Shown here: positions 22,690 to 34,034 of the stretch, piece by piece
Layout of the letters: each line of letters opens with the position of its first letter
Numbering within the stretch: position 1 is the stretch's first letter
DNA from: Eucalyptus grandis
Lineage: Eukaryota; Streptophyta; Magnoliopsida; Myrtales; Myrtaceae
Direction of reading: 5' to 3'
Length of the DNA stretch: 64,000 nt
Assembly (NCBI RefSeq): GCF_016545825.1
Contig: NC_052621.1
Span: 1,078,199 to 1,142,198 of the forward strand
Translations under genes and position numbers: made by a program
Notes under the pieces: model-generated
What the model was told of the DNA's origin: nothing
Databases searched by the model: none
Seen by the model: the letters and a program-made list of their open reading frames with translations, nothing else

Positions 22690-24079
22690 TTGGCCGATTC
22701 AGCGAAACTGAGGAAACTAAATGTAAGACTGGCTTATGTTGTTTAGCAGAACGTTCTTGCACTTTGGCGTACGCGAGTTTGTTTTTTTATGAAGAAGGAG
22801 ACTGCACATAAGATGAAGACGGCTCATCGGAAGGCTGAGGCAGTTTGGTCTCCGAAACAACTGGAGGTACATCCCATTTATGTTGCTCGGCAGAATGTTT
22901 TTGTGCCTTTGGGGTAGGCGAGGTTGTTGTTGACAAAGGAGACTGCACACGAGAAGAACACAGCTTGTCGGAAGGCTAAGGCGGTTTGGCTACATTCTGA
23001 TTTGAGTGACCTGAAATTGGTGGCGGTGTGGTCTCAGAAATAGCTGGAAGAGCAGAAAGGGCCGCCTGTTTGGCTAAGGAAACAAACGGTTCACTATAAG
23101 CGACATTTGATGGCTTTGATACAGAAGGGGATGGTTTCGAAGAACCCGAAGGGACTGCTTCGAAAGGAGATGTGACATGAGAAGACTGAGTTAAGGCATT
23201 AACACTCCTGCTCAAATTTGGCTCACTTTTAGGCTTGATCGGGTCTTTGGTCATTGGATTGTGCACAACAACATGGCAACTGGAGGATGATGAAGGAGGC
23301 ATGAATTTGAGACGTGATGGCTTGCTGGTATTTGAGAGCAGTGACTGTGAGGTCTCTGATTTAGGCATATACTTATTCGAGTCAATGGAAACTGATGTTG
23401 GTCTTGTTTGGAAAATTGCTGCACCTAAGACTGGTTTACATTCTTTACCACTTTGCTAAGAAAGTTGTTCAACTTTTGGGGTTGGTAAGGATGTTTCCGA
23501 CGAAGGACATTGCAAATGAGACAAAGATGACTAGCTCTAAGGTTGAGGTGATTGGGCTAAATACTGCTTCGTGGGAGAGGAAACCAACATCGGTTTGGCC
23601 GGATAAGCAAACACATCACTAGAGGAGAACAATAAAGGACTTTGACACCATGACCCAAAAGAAAAGGGCTTTGAAGCAAAATGTGATAGTTTCACAGAAG
23701 CTGAAGGAGATGTGCCATGAGAATACTAACTTAGCCTAGCTATTATCAGTGTACAAATAGTCATGCCAAATTTCGGCTTATTTCACAACCCAATCCAGTC
23801 CCCGGTCAATGGATTGCACACAACAAGATGGTCACCAAGGGGCGATAAAGAAGGAGGTGCATATGGAAGTGATTGTGACAGTTCTTGTTCTTGATGATGA
23901 GAAGACTGACTTAGCCTAGCCATTATCAGTTCATCAGTAGTCATGCCAAATTTGGGCTCATTTTGCAACCTTGTCAGGTCTTCAATCAAAGGATTGTGCA
24001 CAACAAGATGGACACGAAGGGGCGATAAAGAATGGCTTGGCACATGTTTGGCTTATCTATTACCATCTTGGCAATAGCT
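22690..24079 (-). pseudogene. Pro/Ser-rich repetitive coding remnant, unidentified
   Basis: I do not recognise this gene. On the minus strand it has open pieces rich in Pro, Ser and Lys, built from repeats. One unit reads HLVVHNPLIEDLTRLQNEP...LSQSSH, with relatives at about 23165-23290, 23715-23850 and 23900-24030. Another repeat (GCTCGGCAGAATG.., ACTGCACAYRAGA, TCGGAAGGCTRAGGC) occurs at 22733-22862 and 22877-22992. Stops interrupt the frame (for example after NQNVAKPP). It follows the gypsy gag piece at 24080-24353 in the same orientation, so it may be a low-complexity Gag tail or a captured host segment. Confidence 0.45.
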
Positions 24080-24353
24080 ACTTTGACCGTTCTACTTGCT
24101 CCAATTCCTCATCACACTCTAATGTTTCAAACAAATTGACATCACCTCTTCAGCCATGTCTTTTATCCTTTTCTTTTAGCAGACTCTCATGTTTAGATGC
24201 TATCATTGATGACTGGAATAGATCCGAATAAAGCTGTCCTACCATCCTTTCTCTTTTCTTCAACTTCAAACCATTAAAGGCTAGATTTGCAAAAGGCCTT
24301 CTCGGGCAAGGGAACAAGACATTTGTTCCCAGCTCTTTTAAATCTAGATATAA
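24080..24353 (-). pseudogene. Second gypsy element, gag C-terminal piece
   Basis: The minus strand reads NLAFNGLKLKKRERMVGQL, then DLFQSSMIASKHESLLKEK. This is the region after the conserved Gag core in Tat-type elements. It continues the gag of 24828-26290 across an inserted TIR element. It contains an in-frame stop after DKRHG. Confidence 0.7.
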
Positions 24354-24827
24354 AGGACGCGCATGACAACCATTTTATTTTTGTTCCAGAATAATTTTTC
24401 CATGTTAAACTTGTTTCTGAAATAGAAATCTGTTTGATGACGCAATTTCAATTTTCTATTTATGGATCAATTTTTTAGTTTAGAAATAGGTTTGGAACAG
24501 AAATGAGAAGTAATTTTTTTTTTTATTTCTCTATTTGTGGAATAGAAATGAGAAATAAAAACTCTTATTATTGCTTGTCTTTTCTACTAGCTGGCCACCC
24601 ACCCGTTGTCTGCCATCGTCAATCGTTACCACCATCTGCCACCCGCTATCGTCGCCCCCTAAGAGGGAGAAATTTTATGTTATTATCAAACAAAATTTTA
24701 TGAGAATAGAAATTTTGCATTGTTGTTAAACACGAATTTCTATTCAAGAACTGATCCAAAAATAGACATAGAAAAATCTATTTCTCTTCCAGAAATAAAT
24801 TTCTAGCTAGAATGTTCATTCGCGCCC
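24354..24827. mobile_element. Non-autonomous TIR element, PIF/Harbinger-like
   Basis: About 474 bp with imperfect terminal inverted repeats: GGACGCGCATGACAACCATT at the left and, on the other strand, GGGCGCGAATGAACATTCT at the right. It splits the gypsy gag. AAA is present at both junctions, so a 3-bp TSD is possible. GG-starting TIRs plus a 3-bp duplication suggest PIF/Harbinger. It has no coding capacity. Confidence 0.6.
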
Positions 24828-26290
24828 AAATTGATCAATTGATTCATTTCCCCTCTATTTCATGGTCAACAAATTAGCAACTGACAAATCAGAGACAACC
24901 CTTTGAAATTGACTATGAAAGAGTCTTTCCATCTACTCTCATGAGAAGATTGAATTCATTGGTAAAGTTTTATACCTTGTAAGCGCAGTCTTTAACAACG
25001 ATAGCAGGAACAATCATAATTTCCATTGGTCACCTTGCGCAACGTCTCCACATAATGCCAAAAAATTGATTAACATGCTTAAATGTGGACTGATCATCTT
25101 CTCCAGTAAACAACATGAACTTTGGTATCTTGAAACCTCTTGAATGTGGTATTGCATCTATCCAGTCTAGGTATGGCTTTCTATAAACATTACCCACATA
25201 TCCCATATCATTTCCATAGTACCTTATAGGCGGATCGATGACCATTTGGTTCTGACTTGGGATGACCATGGTCAATCCTGCAACGTGTTGCATGCTATAG
25301 TTAGGTTGCCATAACCGGTTCACATTTTGCTGTGAGATCTGATGCAATTGTTACTATGAGATATAGGGTTGTTGATGAATTTGGAATTGTGGAAATTGTT
25401 TGATGTTTTGTGCGATTAGTGGAACATTCGCTTGTTGGTGTGGAATTTTAGAAGAAACAGGTTGACAAGCCGGTTGTGGAATCTGTAACGGAACATTTAG
25501 AGGGGCTTAGTGGAATCTCTATTGTGGTATTTGGGGTGGAGCATTTGGAATGGTTGGCTAAGGAGGTTGTTCTTGCCCACCGGCTTGGTTAACATGATCC
25601 CCTGGTTATTGATAATGGCATGTGTATATGTGGGATTGATTTGAGGCATCGGTATGGGATTAGGTTGAAGGATAGCACCACCATTCTGAACATAATGTAT
25701 TCTGGCAAGGACCTTGATTGCTGGTTCCACTGTTGTCACTTACAAGATTTGATTGAGCATCACTGGTGATGGGTCCACAGGTCTGGGCTATCGCACTAGT
25801 TTCTCCTCTTTGTAAGATCTTAATGGGTGCTACAGTGGCCGTAGCTTATCCAAAAGAACTAAAAGTTATCTAAGGACCAGATAATGGAGGAACATACCTG
25901 GAGGATGAAGCCACAGATTTTGTGTGCTTGAACAATTCCAACTGACACTCCATGTTGCCCTTGAGACACTCATGATAAGTGTTAATGATCAAGGGTTTGA
26001 TTACATCCATCATGCGTCTAACCACATAATCGGCAAACTCATCTCGTGTCTCTTCGAAAGCGTTATAGGAGTAACTTCCATCTGCCTTCTCTATTCTTCC
26101 GTACTCTACCTTGGTATATTGGCATCCTCCTCCTAACCATGTCTTGGAGGAAGTTGTGTCATCGAAGACTCGGCGTGGACAATAACTTCAACCATCAATG
26201 GAAGAGGTTCGTCAGTAATGTTGTCAAGATTTGATTGATTTCTAGTCCATGGCATAGTATGCTCTCAAATTAGCACGAAGTTCCCATCGG
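24828..26290 (-). pseudogene. Second gypsy element, gag N-terminal and core region
   Basis: Minus-strand pieces show a Tat-type Gag. The N-terminal Gln/Asn/Pro-rich region is at 25350-26230. KPYLDWIDAIPHSRGFKIPKF is nearly whole at about 25110-25190 in family form, followed by FTGEDDQSTFKHVNQF. The core TALTRYKTLPMNSI, then MERLFHSQFQRVVSDLS is at 24850-24990. It parallels 14201-17960 of the first gypsy element but differs in sequence. Frames are interrupted. The primer region and LTR lie immediately to the right. Confidence 0.75.
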
Positions 26291-26304
26291 GCATGCCAAA
26301 AAGA

Positions 26305-27539
26305 TGTTTCACTGGTTTTGTCCTTGCAACAAAATATCTTTCATCAAGTGTTATTTCTGGCTTTTATTCAGAGGAGACAAGGGTTCTATGCTAACTCTGG
26401 ACAGAGAATATTAAATGGGATATTATAAGATCTCCAATTACAAATAGAACTATACAACCCTTACAACTAAACCTCAAATTCTAGTACCACACTCAAACTA
26501 TGTCGGAATCTAATCAATGACACGGCTCAAACATATATCGGCACACTACCAAAATCTAATCAACAACAATGCACTTTGATAGGGGACACGACATCAGAAT
26601 TCAATCGAAGACACTGGACAAGAGATACAACACTGGAATTTAATTGATGGTTCTACACCAGGATAAAAATACTCGCCGGAATCTAATCAAACAACGATTA
26701 TCTGAAAACTACAGCTAAATAAACTGAAATGCGATAATGTTAATATCAAGTAATAACATTTGATGTGTTGTTCGTTGGAGGTTTGCTCTATTGGACAACT
26801 GGGGTGTTTATAGAGAAATCTAGTAACCACTGAGTAGTTGCTCATTTTCTAATAATTATTTCCATCCTTGCGCACGTTCCTTTTTCTTTGTAACCAATTG
26901 CCCACTTCCTTTGTAACTGCCTTGATCCTGTTTCGACATTTCTTGATTTATCGACACCAATTCCATGACTGGATACCTGAGTATTAACCAACTTTCTCAT
27001 TGCTCGTCCCCTTGGCACACTTTAAAATATTTTGAAGATTCTAACTCAAGACTTACTACCAAAATCATTCAGGTAGCCACTTTAGTTTTCATCATTGTAT
27101 TTTGACAACTAGACACGTGGCAATCCTTTATTTCACCGTCGATTACTGAACTCTCATCCATAGGCTTGTTGATAATTAATCATATATCAATACTCTATGA
27201 TGCACAACTTCATTATATTTCTCATCCACATGACCGGCACATGATAGTACGGCCAACTTTAAGTGTCAACAACAACTTAATTATATATCTTGTCCACGTG
27301 ATTGGCACATGATAATATGACCAACTTTGAGTGTCGACAGAACCAGAATCAAATGAATGAGAAAGAAAGAAAAAGGCCAAAAGGCCCAAATACACATTCA
27401 AGTCCATCGATCTTGCAAGCCTAACCAATATCCAAACCAACGAGCCCACTTAATTGGATAGCGTGTTGAAATTTCAATGCTATAAGAGAAATGATGCTTA
27501 CTTCTTCTTTCTTTCATCTTTTGGGGCTCAAACCCAACA
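26305..27539 (-). repeat. 5' LTR of the second gypsy element
   Basis: On the minus strand it runs from TGTTGGGTTTGAGCCCC to CAGTGAAACA, about 1.24 kb. It is followed by TCTTTTTGGCATGCCCGATG, the same LTR-end/primer arrangement as near 17960. The 3' LTR was not found; the element is truncated to gag. The interior has a short duplicated block (CGGCACATGATA / TTGGCACATGATA, about 27237 and 27303). Confidence 0.7.
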
Positions 27540-27548
27540 ACTACTTAC

Positions 27549-27571
27549 ATATATATATATATATATATATT
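27549..27571. repeat. AT dinucleotide microsatellite
   Basis: About eleven AT units, directly right of the gypsy LTR. Confidence 0.95.
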
Positions 27572-27574
27572 AAA

Positions 27575-27960
27575 GGTTTAATATCATGAAAAATCCTAAA
27601 ATGGTATATCTTTGATAAATTTACCTTAAATTAATTTTTCAACTACCAAAAACCTCAAACTGGTATATCCATGACAAATTTACCCCGAATTAAATTTTTG
27701 ACCACAAAAAACTCAAAACTAATACATTTGTGATAATTTTATCCTTTGTTAGTTTCTATTAAATTGGATAAAAACCACAAAAAATTACAAAAAGGTACAT
27801 CTATGACAAACAAATGGTAAAATCCCAAATTGGTTCATTTGTCGACTATCATGTGTTATTCAACTGAGAAGTATAATAGTAGAATCTAATGGAAACTAAT
27901 GGAAAGTAAATCTGTCACAAATGTATCACTTTTGAGGTTTTTTTTTTTTTTTGTGGTAGT
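27575..27960. repeat. 59-bp-period repeat block, possible small DNA element
   Basis: A unit with GGTATATCTTTGATAAATTTACC recurs at about 27603, 27662, 27721 and 27794. An inverted relative (CTGTCACAAATGTATCAC) is near 27910-27930. The mixture of direct and terminal inverted copies suggests a non-autonomous element with subterminal repeats. No coding capacity or TSD was seen. Confidence 0.5.
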
Positions 27961-28011
27961 GATTATTTTGAAAATAAAGATATGTAAAGGGTCATTGGGT
28001 GAAATGAAATG

Positions 28012-28071
28012 TATATATATATTTTTAGAGATAATTGGGATATTCTTTGGAATATTTTCCTATGTTAGATA
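28012..28071 (+). repeat. Left piece of an old copia LTR
   Basis: The sequence TTTTTAGAGATAATTGGGATATT...ATGTTAGATA is similar to the start of the LTR at 52548. It is interrupted at 28072 by the Sirevirus-like element. It appears to resume at 47636-47692 and again at 51076-51205 after a second insertion. Similarity is diverged, so this is tentative. Confidence 0.5.
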
Positions 28072-29140
28072 TGTTGAGAAAACTCTTACCAAGTTTTGAA
28101 GTTGACAAAACTTTCGTATTCTTATTCTTATTCTTGTTCTTATTCTAAAGAATTGTAGACTTTTGAAGTCATATCACAGACTTTTGTCAAAGTCTATTTA
28201 TTCCATAAGTTTTTACTACTCTAACATAATCCAGACTGAAACCAAGTCCAGAATGAAGATATAATCAAACTCAAATTTATTGATCTTACGACAAATATAT
28301 AGTATGAACATAATAGGGATTTACTCTTTAATATCTAACTTTTTTGGCGAAAAATCTCACTTACCTTTTATAAATACATTAATGGAATCAATCACAAATT
28401 GATGAAATCAATCTTGAAGATAAGTTCCTTTTTGGGAAACATCTACTTATGGAAACCAAGATTCTGATTGTATGGGCGACCAAAATCAATAGATTTTCAT
28501 CTCAATCTTCAAATGGTTACAAGATTTCCTTAATCGATTTTGTCTAATGAATTGATTGAAAGAAATTCCTTTGGAGAATGCCAACGGCTAGTAAGGTGTG
28601 GAGGAGTATTTAAAAAGGTCATTCAATCTATTTGATAGAGGGCGTGAAAATTGAAATTCCAAAATTTGAAGTCTTTCCAACCACTTGTTCTTCAATTATA
28701 GCTCTTATAAATTGTATTCAAGAGAGAAAATCACAAGAAGAGTGACTTAGTGAGGGAAAAAGAAATCTTCACTAAGTGTTTGTACTCAAAATATTGTAAT
28801 TCTCCATTGATACTTTAGCGAATTTCAGCCAAAAGGCTATTAGTGTGAGAAAGTGGACGTAGGCTTAATCTAAACCGAACCACTATAAATTTCGTGTGTA
28901 ATTTTCTTTTTCCTTAACTCTTTTAAGTGTTATCAATTGCATCATCTTTTTAAGTATTGCAAAAACTATTTCATCTCTCATATGATTCTACATTTTCATC
29001 AGAAGTCTGGTGGCTTGTTTAATCAGACTTTGATCATTTTTCAGACTTTGCTTGCAACTTATTTTATTCCGCATTCATTTGTCAATGTTTATTTTAAACA
29101 CTTATTCACCCTCCTTTAGTTGTTAGTACTAGCATTTTCA
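28072..29140 (+). repeat. 5' LTR of the complete Sirevirus-like element
   Basis: TGTTGAGAAAACTC to CTAGCATTTTCA, 1069 bp. It matches the 3' LTR at 46581-47635 throughout (AAGTTTTGAAGTT, TCTTATTCTTGTTCTTATTCT, ATTGTATGGGCGACCA, GTAGGCTTRATYTAARCCGAA). It carries a TATTTAAA-type TATA variant near 28608. Differences from the 3' LTR are numerous. Confidence 0.92.
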
Positions 29141-29142
29141 AT

Positions 29143-29154
29143 TGATATCAGAGC
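29143..29154 (+). other. Primer binding site, tRNA-iMet type
   Basis: TGATATCAGAGC lies two bases after the 5' LTR and differs by one base from the standard TGGTATCAGAGC. Confidence 0.85.
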
Positions 29155-29203
29155 CATGTGCTTTTCTATTGAAGTGTTTATAATTCTGAGTTAAAGATCT
29201 TCT

Positions 29204-30196
29204 ATGGCTAATTGTTTATTACCAGGACTTGTGGAGGGGCAGAGCAAAACCAAGCTACTTTATTACGATGAAAAAGAATACAATGCATGGAATAATAAAA
29301 TGAAGGCTTTCCTAAGATCCAGAGATCCTCTGGAATGGGATGTTGTAGAAAGAGGAATCAACCCAAAGGCAACTTCAACATCTAACAAAGGAAAAGAAGT
29401 CTTAGATAAGAATGCTGAGGAATTCAACCAAGTAGAAATTACCGAGAGATAGGCTCTTGATGCAAAAGCCATATATTCTTTATATTGTGCATTGTCTCAT
29501 GCTGAATATAACAGAATTTTTTCATGTGAAACAGCTAAAAAAGTATGGGATAAACTTAATGTCACTTATGAAGGAATAGATTGTGTAAAGGAGACAAAAA
29601 TAAATATCTTATTTGGCCAACATGAATCCTTTAGAATGAAGCTTAGAGAGTCTATTGGAGATATGTTCAGTCGATTTACATAAATTGTAAATGAGTTGGC
29701 ATATCAAGATCAACCAATTTCTGCTCCAAAGAAGGTCAACAAACTTCTATGAGAACTTTCAAAGGATGGGAACCGTGTGAAAACATCAATCCAAGAAACA
29801 CAGAGAATCATGCCTCTTTCTATTAACGAGCTGATATGCACTCTTCAATCGTATGAAGTAGAACAAATAAATGATGGAGATGATACAAAAAGTAAGTCAA
29901 TCGCGCTTAAATCTAATGCTAATTCTAATTATACAGGCACATACTATAATATGGACGAGGAGGAGCTAGCTCTCATGATACATAAATTTAGGAAACTGAA
30001 TAGGAAAGGAAGAAGATTGAACTGAAAAAGCAAAGCAAGCAAAATTTTCAGAAAATATCAATGGAAGATGTTGAATCTAGCAAGGATGTGATATGCTTTG
30101 AGTGTAAGAAAAATGGACACATCAAGCCTAACTGTCCCTTATTGAAAAAGAAGAAAGCAAAGTATGAAAGATACAAGAAAGCTCTAAAAGCATAAA
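29204..30196 (+). pseudogene. Sirevirus-like gag
   Basis: The start MANCLLPGLVEGQ follows the leader. Gag core motifs are YDEKEYNAWNNKMKAFLRS, ALSHAEYNRIFSCETAKKVWD and MKLRESIGDMFSRF, then a predicted helical region LICTLQSYEVEQ. A CCHC zinc knuckle, CFECKKNGHIKPNC, is near 30090-30135, followed by a Lys-rich tail. The protein would package element RNA. In-frame stops interrupt it after VEITER (29450), after MFSRFT (29681) and after RKGRRLN (30023). The later region 30200-30670 is a Lys/Asn-rich, stop-riddled linker. Confidence 0.88.
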
Positions 30197-30913
30197 CCTG
30201 TAGTGACGCAAAATGTGAGGAAAGTGAAGAGGAGTTTGCAAATATCTATATGATGGCTTACTTAGAATTAGACTTAGAATTAAAGTCAAACTCTGACACA
30301 GACTTAGAATCTAATAAGGAAATTGAGGTAAGTTATTCAAATATTCCTATTTAAGTTTCTAAGTATATAGATGAACTTTGCTTGAACCTCAAATCTTCTC
30401 TTAAAAGATCTCCGAATTAAAGAAAGAAAATTAAAAATTCAGGCAACAAGATAATTATTGGAGAGAAAAGTTTGAGAATCTGAAAAATAATTTTGATGAT
30501 TTGAAAGAAAATACTGATTCTCTTTAAAAAAAAATGAATATTTAAAAAATGAGATTTTAGATATTTCTACAAAGTTCTCTAAAGGATAAAAAATTGTAGA
30601 GAAAATCATTTTGGCTTAAATACCTTATTATAAAAAAAATCCAATTTAGGTCTAAATAAAGAAAGTTTTCTTTTGATCGATTTTCCTAAAGTCAATGAGA
30701 GACTTAGACAAAGACCTCCAAAATCTTCTTACAAGAATTATTCTCAAAATTTTTTTGTAAAACCTGTTGGTCGGAGTGCTCTTAAATGTATTAAGTATAA
30801 TAGCTTAGAACATTTTGAGAATGAATGTCCTAAAGTTTGGAGACCTGTTAAGAATGATTGGACAAAGACTGTTTTTAAAACTAACTCGACAAGACCCAAG
30901 AAAATTTGGGTAC
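30197..30913 (+). pseudogene. gag-pol linker to protease, left of the inserted LTR
   Basis: Degenerate Lys/Asn/Glu-rich coding sequence with many stops. The best piece, 30673-30913, reads FENECPKVWRPVKNDWTKT and STRPKKIWV, the segment before the Sirevirus protease. It is cut at 30913 by an inserted LTR; the protease resumes near 34090. Confidence 0.7.
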
Positions 30914-33900
30914 TGTCGCGACCAAATTTTCGGGGTTTGGACCACTTAGGGTTTGGCTAATGGATTGTTAAGCCTGGACTTAACTCGGGCTCTCCCAAGC
31001 CCATACCAATTTGCGACTTTAGGTTCAAGTTCTTAACATGCAATTGATTTTAAACTAGGAGTCGCCACTAATCTATTTTTGGTGGGTCGATTAGAAACCC
31101 AAGTAAAGTAACGGGAGATTTACTTTACTCCTACGAATCAGAGATTTGGGTACGGGGACTTGATTACGCTAGATTTCTCTAACGCCCTTTCGGTACCATT
31201 TCTTTTATTTTGAAAAAATGTTTATGCAGGCAGTTTGGATTGATTTTAAATCTAATTTCCTAACATGTGAGGTGTTCATGCAGGTACGCAAACCACCAAT
31301 TTAACACCCAAGAAAGCAATTAAATATTGCAGGACTTACCTCAAAGCAACGAAAGCATCTGCAGTGTTAAATTAAAATCCATATCAACAACCCTAGATAT
31401 GGTTTCTAATTAACAAGCAATTACTCAATTTTTGTTTTCTCTTTTTCAATGAAAATATAATCCATATGCAATGCAATGCAATGCTTCTAGATCTAATATG
31501 AAATGATATGGCATGACAATATGTCCTAAACTATATGACATAAATAAGCATGCATTCTATTATAAAGAAATGTAATAATTAAATATGCAATTTCAATTAA
31601 CCCAAATGACTTAATTCTAATGACGTGCAATGCAATGCAATGACGTACAAAATTATTTCAATTGAAATGACATGCGGCATACAATTTAATATGCGAGCTA
31701 TATGTCACACATCATTTATTAAATGACCTAATCTAAAGACGGACAATTTCTAATTAGAAATGAACCTAACAATAATCACTAAATGACGTGCACATGATTT
31801 TTCTATTCTAAAAAAATGCAATCTATCCTAGAAATTGCAACTAATTTATCCTAAGACAAATTTTATTTTTTTATGAAATGCAAAACAAAACTATCTAGAT
31901 TAAAATTCTATTTAGCTTATATTAGGGATTGGGTCAGACTAAATCCTAATTTAAACTAAGATACTATCTTAACCTAGCAAGCTCTAACCTAAGATGCAAA
32001 AATCAATCTAAACTTAATATGCAATTTTATCCTAATATGTCATGATGTGCCAATGATGCCCTAATTCTATATGACATATGCATGATGACCTTTTTTGTGT
32101 TTTTATATTAATTTCGAAATTAAAACTAATACATAATTAACATGAAATTTAAATAAAAAAACTAACAACCTAAATGAACGCACTTTTTTTTTTTGATTTT
32201 TTATTTAAAAATTCGAAATAAGATTGCAATCCTAAATATGCAAGATAATAAAAACAAACCTAATCCTTATTTAGATTTTTCACTTTCTTATTTAAAATTC
32301 GAAATAAGATTGCAATGTTAACCTTAAACAGGAAATATTCTAAAGCAAATCTAATCCTAACTCAAATATTTTTTTCGGATTTTTCTTTTAAAAAATTCAA
32401 TTGACTCAACCAACTTGACGACAAGCAAATCAAACGAGATGAGATTGATATCCGAAAATTGACGAACCATATCTCGCGCATGAGATCGGGTTGGCCAATT
32501 TTAAATTAAATCGCGAATCGAATCTCGGGCTTGAGATTAGATTGTCGATTTTTGTAAGGGATTGCGAGTCGGATTTTGAGCGCAAAAATTGGACTGTCAA
32601 TCCCTAGCTTGAGGGACTATTTCATATTGGGATATCAATAATATATTAAGGAACAATTCCACTAAAACAGAATATTAAAAAAAAGGGTAAAATAAAAGAA
32701 AAGAAAAACCACCTAATCAGATTTTCTTTTTCTTTTTGTTTTTCTAATTTTCTTCTTTTCCAGGCACCGCTCGTGGATCTCCAAGGGATTCCGGCTGATC
32801 AATCCGGCAAAGGGCTCCTGCAAAGGGCAGCAACCAACAGACCAAGGGAGTCTTTCGTCGGGGCAACAGGTGCTTCGATCGGCTCCGGGTAGAGGGACGA
32901 CGGAGTAGGGTGGCTTCAGGCACGGGCAATCGATCGGACACGAGTAGTGCTGGTGCGGTGGCAAGCGTCTCGGTGGTTGGATCTCGGGCGAAGTGGCTCC
33001 AGGCGAGATGGGCTCGCGGGCGATTGGTGGAATGGTGGTAGTGGTTGCACGCGAGGGCTCGGGTGGCAGCAAGCAGCCGGGATCGTGAGATCTGGACAGT
33101 GGGCCACGGGCAGAGGACTCCAGAGCTAGATTGGGCTCGGACGGAGCAGCAACAACGTCGGTGCAGGGACGCGGCGGTGGCTGGCGAGCGCACCAAGGGC
33201 AGAGATGGGTCGCTGCTTCACAGGGGCACGGTGCATACGGAGACGGGTCGCAGGGCTTTGACTTCGAGTAACAATAGGCGGCGTTGGGCGGATCGATTAC
33301 CGGCAGAAAGCGGAGGAGGGCGTCGGGCTTCACGAACGGCGAGGGGCGGTGGCGGTCGCACACACGTCCTGCAGCGCGGCAAGGCGTCCGGCGTCAGTGG
33401 ATCGGGCAGCAAGGCACGGTGGACTTCGGCTCGCGCGGGGAGCAGTGCGTGGAGAAGAAGATTGAACAGTTCCTGTCCAATCCTCTGCCCTTTTTGCTTT
33501 TTGCCTTTTTGTGTTCTTCTCTCCTCAAAACCCACGGATGACCCCTCTTTTCATTTTTAGGCCCTTTTCTTCCAAAACCGATTGCTTTTATAGGGGTAGA
33601 AGATAGGTTTTCAATTCTCCCTTCAAATCTACATCTGCGATACTTTTTCACAAACTGATCACTATTGATAAGAATTCAAGATTACGATAAATATTTTCTC
33701 GAAATCTAAATCTCGCAAAGATAAATCGCAATATCGCAATATTTTTTCACACATGTGCCCTATCCAAAAAAGATTCATATCTCAGAAAAATTTTAAAATA
33801 TTATATTCCCACGAGATAATTTTTAATTATTAAAAAACACGGTCTTGGGCCAACTTGCTCGCTTCGTGGGCCTAATCCATTTATTCAAACTCATCCGCCA

Positions 33901-34034
33901 CCGGTCCAATAAAATGTAAAAAATGCAAATAACAAAATAGATGCAAATCTAAATCTATATGCTATGCAATTAATAAAATTAACCCCTAATTTCCTATGCA
34001 ATAAATAAATGAACTAAATCGTCAAAATTTAGGT
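30914..34034 (+). repeat. Solo LTR, 3.1 kb, TGTCGCGACC-type family, inserted in pol
   Basis: It begins TGTCGCGACCAAATTTTCGG and ends GTCAAAATTTAGGT, lacking the final CTCAACA seen in the 7423-10120 copy. It lies in the Sirevirus pol linker. The left flank is GGTAC; a right duplicate is not preserved, probably lost with the LTR end. Shared blocks with the other copy include ATCGAATCTCG, GACTGTCAATCCCTA and TTGATATCC. It is in the opposite orientation to the other copy, which supports independent insertion. Confidence 0.88.
32760..33540 (+). other. GC-rich module inside the solo LTR
   Basis: About 780 bp of GC-rich sequence in an otherwise AT-rich LTR. Open frames on both strands (for example 33045-33560 plus, 32713-33363 minus) are Arg/Ser/Gly- or Pro/Arg-rich and overlap, which is typical of composition-driven ORFs. 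The position matches 8336-8965 in the other LTR, but the sequence does not align by eye. I do not call a gene. Confidence 0.6.

Noticed and set aside
29204..30025. Functional gag of the 19.6-kb element
   Set aside because: At least three in-frame stops interrupt it.
32713..33560. Several overlapping 100-216-codon ORFs on both strands
   Set aside because: These are GC-composition effects within a solo LTR; the frames overlap each other and none shows a domain.
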